In this document: piece by piece, positions 59,401 through 64,000 of the stretch | Numbering within the stretch: position 1 is the first letter of the stretch | How the letters are laid out: each line of letters opens with the position of its first letter | From: Candidatus Yanofskybacteria bacterium CG10_big_fil_rev_8_21_14_0_10_36_16 | Lineage (GTDB): Bacteria; Patescibacteria; Paceibacteria; 2-02-FULL-40-12; IGHO2-01-FULL-4-A | NCBI GenBank assembly: GCA_002794035.1 | Contig: PCXQ01000004.1 | Span: 186,001-250,000 of the forward strand | Direction: 5' to 3' | Length of the DNA stretch: 64,000 bases | Position numbers and translations under genes: made by a program | Notes under the pieces: model-generated | The model's input: the letters and a program-made list of their open reading frames with translations, nothing else | The model's database searches: none | Told to the model about the DNA's origin: nothing

Positions 59401-59925
59401 TAAAATCTTATGCCCTTTATACAAAAGGCCTTTTTTGTTTATCTGACCCATCACCCACCAAAGAGACTCCATATATTTCCAGTCATAAGTAACATAAGGG
59501 TCGTCTAAATCAATCCAGAAACCAATTCTATCAGTAAATTTTTCCCAAAGATCTTTATACTTCCATACGCTCTTTTTAGCCATTGCGTTAAATTTGCCAA
59601 CACCATATTTTTCAACTTCGGTTTTATCTTTTAGACCTAGCTCCTTTTCAACCTCTATTTCAACAGGTAGCCCATGCGTATCCCAACCGCCCTTTCTTAA
59701 AGCATAAAATCCCCGCATTGTTTTGTAGCGGTTAAAAAGATCTTTTACTACCCGGCCAAAAAAGTGATGCATGCCAGGCTTACCATTTGCAGTGGGAGGA
59801 CCTTCAAAAAATACAAACTTCTTCCCCTTTTTTCTGTTATTAAGGGAACGTTCGAAAATCTTTCTTTCTTTCCAGAATTTAAGAATTTTTTCTTCAATTT
59901 TTGGGAAAATGTTTTCTTTAATCAT
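56452..59925 (-). CDS. ileS: Isoleucyl-tRNA synthetase with an inserted histidine-phosphatase domain
   Basis: Class Ia synthetase charging tRNA-Ile, eukaryote-like type. The HIGH-equivalent is GMHHFFG near 51-57, the editing (CP1) region has ILAWTTTPWTLPGNVALAV, and KMSKS is at 791-795. Between SRERFWGTPLPVWEC (451-465) and SIDLHRPYVDEVSIKC, a domain of about 185 residues (roughly 488-675) is inserted. It has the full histidine-phosphatase (phosphoglycerate-mutase superfamily) set: LRHGTSE (Arg495, His496), SPFKRTQ (Arg552), LKELDHG (Glu576) and LVSHGD (His638). The flanking Cys pairs (CGKC, CPKC) form the zinc site. Total 1157 aa against about 1000-1050 typically. Confidence 0.95.
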   Translation of the reverse strand: MIKENIFPKIEEKILKFWKERKIFERSLNNRKKGKKFVFFEGPPTANGKPGMHHFFGRVVKDLFNRYKTMRGFYALRKGGWDTHGLPVEIEVEKELGLKDKTEVEKYGVGKFNAMAKKSVWKYKDLWEKFTDRIGFWIDLDDPYVTYDWKYMESLWWVMGQINKKGLLYKGHKILPWCPRCGTALSSHEVAQGYKDVSEPSVFVKFKIKNPDSHNLKDNSYILAWTTTPWTLPGNVALAVGEKIKYLLVKNGPEYLIVAEDAVVNVKKDKPLDVVAEFTGKDLVGIEYEPLFDIKSLESEKSYKVYGADFVTTQEGTGVVHTAVMYGEDDYQLGKNIGLPMHHTVNEQGLFTEDVKGFEGKYVKDADKEIINYLDKKGFLYDVKNYEHSYPFCWRCKSPLIYYAKDSWFVAMSKIRDNLLKNNNKINWVPENLKEGRFGEFLRDVKDWAFSRERFWGTPLPVWECGKCEEHKVISSLEDLDKNRYREKNTFYILRHGTSEKNNIDGKDIIASRLENDSYDLLPEGIKEVEEVAKKLKKEGGVDYIYASPFKRTQHSAHIVASVLGKQVHTDDRLKELDHGSICEGKNHYACIPENINRTLDMRYGDGETWREAKARMFLVVKELDDKHEGKKFLLVSHGDPIWLLSSALDNLSDEEMLDIRKKNYPDRGELRKFEFKNYPYNEGGSIDLHRPYVDEVSIKCPKCKEQMKRVPEVVDVWFDSGSMPYAQWHYPFENKKVFEDNFPADFIAEGIDQTRGWFYTLLAVSSLLDKGFPYKNVLSYSHVLDDKGKKMSKSLGNAVDPHDIIEQFGADAGRWYFYTVNNPGETKLFSLDDVKKNMNGFLTTLVNTLRFLELYGGFKEKTSSNTPQNILDEWVLSRLNRLKAKVGNDLDDYNYTASARAIEDFVVNDLSKWWLRRSRGRFQKPEDKVILEENLRFFRHLLIEVCKLLAPFTPFIADHIYKKISDNVESVHLEDWPHHHKKFESDDLEEKMVALRDVVALGLAQRKEKEIKVRQPLMSVSVKMNKKLMPFGSELEGLIKEELNVKKVIYNTTQEDDVILDTNVTTELKNEGIARDIIRYFQDMRKEAGYNYEQKVRVVWYSESDSVVNTFSVFSDEIKEASVLSHLEQGKKTEEAFDVEKEFEIENQKVWIGIKK

Positions 59926-59981
59926 TGATTATATGTAATAACTCAATTTAATTATAATATATCAAATTTTAACAATAATAA

Positions 59982-60004
59982 AACCCCGTTGAATACGGGG
60001 CTAT
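59982..60004 (-). terminator. Terminator of the 217-aa membrane protein gene
   Basis: CCCCG-TTGAATA-CGGGG (59984-60000); on the minus strand it is followed by TTTTATTATTG. Confidence 0.75.
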
Positions 60005-60654
60005 TTTTCTATTTCCCTATCTTGAGATACTTCACTTAATATTCGTTCTGCCTCTTCTACCGCTAACCAACTATAAATTTTGTTTTCAACTTTAAAAACC
60101 AACCTAACCAACAAAACAACAACCATAAACGAAAAGGATATCTGACTGGCCCAACCCCAAAATAAATCAGGGAATATATTACTATGCATTGCATTGTGAA
60201 ATATTTCCAACTGAGACAGAATGTAAAAATCCATTCCTAAGATTCTTTTTAGTACCATAAAAACATCAGGCAAAATGTTAAAAAATACACCCAATGAAGC
60301 AAGAAAAAATGGACTGGCTAATTTAAGATTATCAGCAACTTCAATTTTTGAAACATTAACAGACACAACGACCCTCAAAAAATGCATCAAGGGTTCTCTA
60401 AAAACAAAAAGTATTATACACGAACCAATCATCATATCAATCAAGAGATAAACTGAGCTTAAAAATAAAAATTCTGATTTAATAGCATAATCTTTGTGCG
60501 GAATTGCATCCAACAAAAAATGACAGAAAAAAGAAACTGAACAAACAACAAAAACCATAAGCAACTTTTTGTTCATCCATTTCCTGCCAATAAATATTTT
60601 CTTGACCAAAACTGCTATCAAAGAACCAGCCAACATATGGGGCGATGCAACCAA
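60001..60654 (-). CDS. Membrane protein of the YdjM/DUF457 metal-dependent hydrolase-like type
   Basis: About five or six membrane helices. ASPHMLAGSLIAVLVKK at the start and FFCHFLLDAIPHKDYAI place His residues as in the YdjM/DUF457 membrane-bound hydrolase family (H..g......H..lDaiPH). The later FHNAMHSNIFPDLFWGW adds more His. The start is TTG at 60654, fixed by AGGAGG 5 nt upstream. Substrate unknown. It is upstream of ileS on the same strand but separated by its own terminator. Confidence 0.65.
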   Translation of the reverse strand: MVASPHMLAGSLIAVLVKKIFIGRKWMNKKLLMVFVVCSVSFFCHFLLDAIPHKDYAIKSEFLFLSSVYLLIDMMIGSCIILFVFREPLMHFLRVVVSVNVSKIEVADNLKLASPFFLASLGVFFNILPDVFMVLKRILGMDFYILSQLEIFHNAMHSNIFPDLFWGWASQISFSFMVVVLLVRLVFKVENKIYSWLAVEEAERILSEVSQDREIEK

Positions 60655-60726
60655 ACCAACCTCCTAAATTATTATTTAAAGTACCGTTTTCAATAATAAG
60701 GAATAAAAAAAATTATGGCAACTAAA

Positions 60727-60753
60727 AAACTCCGCCTTAGCGGAGTTTTTTAA
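60727..60753 (-). terminator. Terminator of argS
   Basis: ACTCCGC-CTTA-GCGGAGT (60729-60746); on the minus strand it is followed by TTTTTTAGTT. U-rich on both strands. Confidence 0.8.
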
Positions 60754-60779
60754 AAATAAAATCCGTGTTTACAATATGG

Positions 60780-62483
60780 CTACATTTCCTCAGGAGCTTC
60801 TATACCCAAAAGCCCAAGACCATTTTTGATAATTTGAGATACTGCCATTATTAAGCCCAACCGCAAAGCACGCTTTGTCTCATCAGGCTCATTTAAAACA
60901 GGGGCAGCTTCGTAAAAAGAGTTAAACTTTGAAGCTAAGTTGTACAAATATTCACAAAGTTGATTTGGATAATGGTTTTTAGCGACATCAGACACAACTT
61001 CAGGAAATCTCACCAAATAACGCAAAAGCGGTTTTTCCTCATCACCCACAGAATCAACAAAATCAGAATCATCGCTTAACTCATTAGATGAATTATCTGC
61101 TTTGCGAAGAATACTTTTTATACGAGCATGGGTATACTGCAAATACGGACCAGTATTGCCTTCAAAATTCAAAACCTTATCCCACTCAAAAACAATATCG
61201 CTGTGTCTGTTGTGAGATAAATCAAAATATTTAACTGCTCCAATCGCAACCTTCTTTGCTACTTGTTCTTTGTTTTCTAAATCCTGATTCTTTTCCTCTA
61301 TAATTTTAAGAGCTAATTCATTTGCCTTATCCATAAGCACCTCAGGGCTGACATCTGTCCCCTTTCTTGTACTCATGGCTCCTTCTGCTAATTTTAATAT
61401 ACCGTAACTTATATGTTCCCCCTCGCCATTGCTTTTAATATGTCCCATCAAATCAAGAACCTTAAACAGCTGTCTGAAAATATGTTCCTGCCTATTGTCT
61501 ACAACAAACAACTGGCGCGAGAAGCCCTGCTTTTTCTTAAAAATAAATCCGGCAATATCCCGCAAAAGATACATAGTAGCACCATCTGATTTAACGAGTA
61601 AGGCAACACCTAGCCCATATTCCTCAAGATCAACAATCTTTGCTCCTTCTGATTCCTTAAGTAATCCCTTTTCTTCAAGCTCATCAAGGACTGCCGGCAT
61701 CTTGTCTTCATAAAAACTTTCCGGCCAGTTGTGATCAGATTTTCTTATATTTAATAATTCATAAGTTTTCTCAAATTCCTGCCAGCTTAATTTTGCAAAT
61801 TTTTCCCAAAGTTTTTTATTTTCCTCATCACCCTTTTCTAATGCAGCAAACTCTGCCTTTCCTTTCTCTCTAATATCAGGGTCATGTTTAGCTTTTTCAT
61901 TTATATCAATATAAAGCTTATTTAATTCCTCTATTGGATTTTCTTCTACAACCTTTTCATCACCAAAATTTTTATAAGCATACAGTAAAAGCCCAAACTG
62001 AGTTCCCCAATCACCTATGTGACTGTCTGATTCAATGTTATAACCGGAAAATTTTAATATTCGATAAAGAGCATCACCTATGATGGCTGTTCGCAAATGG
62101 CCAAGGTGAATAGGCTTTGCAATATTAGGCTGGAAATATTCTATTAATATTTTATCCTTTTTGTCATCTCCCCTGCCGAATTCTTCCTTTTGTTTTAAAA
62201 TCTCTTTGGCGTTTTTTAACAGTACATTTTTGGAATAATAAAAATTTATAAATCCAGGTGCAGCAAATTCAATTTTTGAAAAAGCTTTTTTAATATCACC
62301 GTCATCCTTTAATTTTTTTATGATTAGTTCTGCTTCGTCTTTTGGATTTGAATTATTTTGTTTAGCAACAACAAAAGAAACGTTACATGCTAAATCACCC
62401 CTGTCTTCCAGTGGATATGATATGTCAAAATTACTAATATTCGTAATTTTTTCTATTATTTCATGCAGTGTGGCTTTGGTCAT
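60780..62483 (-). CDS. argS: Arginyl-tRNA synthetase
   Basis: Class Ia synthetase. The N-terminal tRNA-recognition module (about 1-110) is followed by ILIEYFQPNIAKPIHLGHLR with HLGH of the HIGH motif. The KMSKS-equivalent region reads LAEGAMSTRKGTDVSPEVL. The C-terminal anticodon-binding helical domain ends AVSQIIKNGLGLLGIEAPEEM, the typical ArgRS terminus. Length 567 aa is normal. No Shine-Dalgarno before the ATG. Confidence 0.96.
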   Translation of the reverse strand: MTKATLHEIIEKITNISNFDISYPLEDRGDLACNVSFVVAKQNNSNPKDEAELIIKKLKDDGDIKKAFSKIEFAAPGFINFYYSKNVLLKNAKEILKQKEEFGRGDDKKDKILIEYFQPNIAKPIHLGHLRTAIIGDALYRILKFSGYNIESDSHIGDWGTQFGLLLYAYKNFGDEKVVEENPIEELNKLYIDINEKAKHDPDIREKGKAEFAALEKGDEENKKLWEKFAKLSWQEFEKTYELLNIRKSDHNWPESFYEDKMPAVLDELEEKGLLKESEGAKIVDLEEYGLGVALLVKSDGATMYLLRDIAGFIFKKKQGFSRQLFVVDNRQEHIFRQLFKVLDLMGHIKSNGEGEHISYGILKLAEGAMSTRKGTDVSPEVLMDKANELALKIIEEKNQDLENKEQVAKKVAIGAVKYFDLSHNRHSDIVFEWDKVLNFEGNTGPYLQYTHARIKSILRKADNSSNELSDDSDFVDSVGDEEKPLLRYLVRFPEVVSDVAKNHYPNQLCEYLYNLASKFNSFYEAAPVLNEPDETKRALRLGLIMAVSQIIKNGLGLLGIEAPEEM

Positions 62484-62626
62484 AATTTTATGAACTTAAA
62501 TCTACTAATATTATTCTAACATTTTTAACAAGATTTTGGCATATTTTACTTTTTAGTCAACAATGACTTAGCTTAATTAAATTATATAATTTGTTATAAG
62601 TTGTTCTTTTACAAGGAGAAAGAAAT

Positions 62627-63328
62627 ATGACAAAAATCATTTTTTTGTTTTTAATTTTTACTTTACCTAGTTTTTCTGCTGATTTAAAAAAAGAAACAAT
62701 GGTGGCAGCCCTAACCTTTGATGACGGGCCCAACCCTGAGTTTCTGAAAAATGCCCTGCCTTATCTAGAAAAGGAAAACGTAAAAGCAACTTTCTTTGTT
62801 ATCGGTTTTAAAGCAAAAAAATACCCAGATTTTATTGATAAAATGTTCAAATCTGGCCATGAAATAGCCAACCACTCCATGAACCATGTTTGCCTTGTAA
62901 GGCCAAGTCCCAAATGGAGCGGATGCCCCGACCTTTCAGAGGAAAAAGCAATAAAAGAGGTCAACGATGCATCTCTTGCTATTCAAAAAATCACCGGTAA
63001 AAAACCAAGCTTTTTAAGACCGCCTCATTTTGCCATGACCCCAAGTCGAAAAAATGCAATTGAGGAATCTTTGGGCATCAAAGTTCTTATACACGGTTCT
63101 AATTCAGTGGGTTCTCTTGATTGGAGCTTTAATGATAAGAATAAAATATTTAACCAAGTCAAAAAAACCATTACGGAAAGGAATTTCAAACCTGTTGTAA
63201 TAGTTTTTCATGAAAGAAACGTAACCCTTGAAGCATTACCTGAAATTATAAAATTTATGAGAGAGGCTGGATACAAATTTGTAACGCTTGAGGAATTTGT
63301 AAAAATAGCACCTAAGGCCAATATTTAG
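62627..63328 (+). CDS. Secreted polysaccharide deacetylase (NodB domain)
   Basis: Carbohydrate esterase family 4. A signal peptide (KIIFLFLIFTLPSFSA) precedes the NodB core: AALTFDDGPNP (catalytic and metal Asp), GHEIANHSMNHVCLVR (the two metal His), LRPPHFAMTPSR and a closing VVIVFHERNVTLEAL. It removes acetyl groups from peptidoglycan or another extracellular glycan. AAGGAG lies 8 nt before the ATG. It is 14 bp upstream of a glycosidase-like gene, so they form an operon acting on cell-surface sugars. Confidence 0.93.
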   Translation: MTKIIFLFLIFTLPSFSADLKKETMVAALTFDDGPNPEFLKNALPYLEKENVKATFFVIGFKAKKYPDFIDKMFKSGHEIANHSMNHVCLVRPSPKWSGCPDLSEEKAIKEVNDASLAIQKITGKKPSFLRPPHFAMTPSRKNAIEESLGIKVLIHGSNSVGSLDWSFNDKNKIFNQVKKTITERNFKPVVIVFHERNVTLEALPEIIKFMREAGYKFVTLEEFVKIAPKANI

Positions 63329-63342
63329 AAAAGGAGGAAGAA

Positions 63343-64000
63343 ATGACAACGAAATGCACAGCACTGATTATAGCTACTTTGTTCTGTTTACCCTTAATGG
63401 GCGAAGAGCATGATCCCAATCCCCCATCTATAGTAAAAGCAGTATATTTAACGGTAACTTCTGTATCAAATTCTGATAAACTATCGGGGATTTTAAAAAA
63501 TTTAGAAGGCACAGAAATAAATGCTCTTATAATAGACATACGCTCTAACGGCCAGAATGTTCTTTTTATGGAAAACGAAAAAGTAAAAAATATATTAAAC
63601 CATTTACACTCAAAGGGATTTTATCTTATAGCTCGCATAGTGGTCTTCAATGCAGGCAAAAGCTGGTATGATCCGGGGAACAAAAACAGATGGCGAGTTG
63701 TGGCCGACTCCTCTCTTCTCGCTTTATCTCTTGGATTTGATGAAATAAATTACGATTATGTCAGATATGGTTCGGTAAATGAACCCAAAAGCAATACTCC
63801 AGTTTCAGAACGAAGAGGAGTTATAAAAAGCTTTTTTGAATTTTTAAGAGAAGAAGTCGGAAACAAAACCGGCAAACCTATTTCAGTTGATATTTTTGGA
63901 ATTACCTTCCTTAAACCTTCCAATACAATCGGCCAAGCACTTGAGGATGCCGCTGAAAACTTTGATTATGTAATGCCAATGCCCTACCCCTCGCACTGGT
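63343..64000 (+). CDS. DUF4015 putative glycoside hydrolase, 3' truncated by the window end
   Basis: Open from ATG 63343 to the window end (219 complete codons). A signal peptide (TALIIATLFCLPLMG) is followed by VKAVYLTVTSVSNSDKL and NALIIDIRSNGQNVLF, then ARIVVFNAGKSWYDPG, SLLALSLGFDEINYDYVRYG and PISVDIFGITF. The LGFDEINYDYVR motif is the hallmark of DUF4015 barrel glycosidase-like proteins. A GGAGG ribosome site is 5 nt upstream. Coupled to the deacetylase gene. Confidence 0.88.
   Translation, partial: MTTKCTALIIATLFCLPLMGEEHDPNPPSIVKAVYLTVTSVSNSDKLSGILKNLEGTEINALIIDIRSNGQNVLFMENEKVKNILNHLHSKGFYLIARIVVFNAGKSWYDPGNKNRWRVVADSSLLALSLGFDEINYDYVRYGSVNEPKSNTPVSERRGVIKSFFEFLREEVGNKTGKPISVDIFGITFLKPSNTIGQALEDAAENFDYVMPMPYPSHW

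Overview
The window looks like part of a chromosome from an AT-rich, streamlined bacterium, most probably Candidatus Patescibacteria (CPR, Parcubacteria-like). This is inferred from gene content and style. There are many short, often single-gene units, an abbreviated RecO, a half-size MFS protein, a GSGQAG-type insertion inside a tRNA synthetase, many tiny conserved proteins, standard stop codons, and no clear biosynthetic operons. No rRNA gene is present to prove the phylum.

Layout. 1-1.4 kb: 3' part of an ABC peptide-binding protein. 1.4-1.65 kb: tRNA-Leu(CAG) wrapped in tRNA-Leu-like debris. 1.7-7 kb, plus strand: RNA and translation genes (RNase J, TrpRS, bL32, NusB, RNase III). 7-10.4 kb: small membrane and surface proteins. 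10.4-19.3 kb, minus strand: a complete nine-gene archaeal/vacuolar-type ATPase operon (H-I-K-E-C-F-A-B-D) with a strong promoter; its K subunit keeps the Na+-site residues. 19.3-30 kb: a bactofilin-like membrane protein, then a run of short minus-strand genes with strong Shine-Dalgarno sequences and frequent terminators. These include two phosphoribosyltransferase-like genes, TspO and a pair of tandem paralogues. 30.4-33 kb: a methylmalonyl-CoA-mutase-type catalytic subunit translationally coupled to a B12-binding/MeaB-type GTPase fusion. 33.4-36 kb: a DsrE-like protein, a DUF2061 protein, a SHOCT protein, and a tRNA-Asn whose first bases overlap a GIY-YIG nuclease gene. 36.2-38.4 kb: a fused alpha-beta E1 2-oxoacid dehydrogenase. 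38.5-45.9 kb: an Nramp-like transporter, a DUF2585 protein, MsrA, a secreted beta-helix protein, a GC-rich foreign-looking gene and an orphan ectoine-synthase-like cupin. 45.9-62.5 kb, minus strand: housekeeping genes (RpoD, DnaG, a RecB/RNase H nuclease, cyclophilin, GlyRS, RecO, IleRS, ArgRS). 62.6 kb to the end: a polysaccharide deacetylase and a DUF4015 glycosidase-like protein that runs off the window.

The most unusual items are an IleRS with a complete histidine-phosphatase domain inserted in it, and a family of intergenic foldback elements. Two of these elements share a three-way-junction plan and linker sequence while their stems differ but still pair. Also notable are the serial tRNA remnants at the tRNA-Leu and tRNA-Asn/GIY-YIG loci, and the B12-dependent mutase with its fused GTPase chaperone.

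Translation signals fall into two styles. Most housekeeping genes start without a visible Shine-Dalgarno sequence, and several genes look leaderless, with a -10 box 6-7 nt from ATG. The small accessory genes mostly carry AGGAG-type sites.
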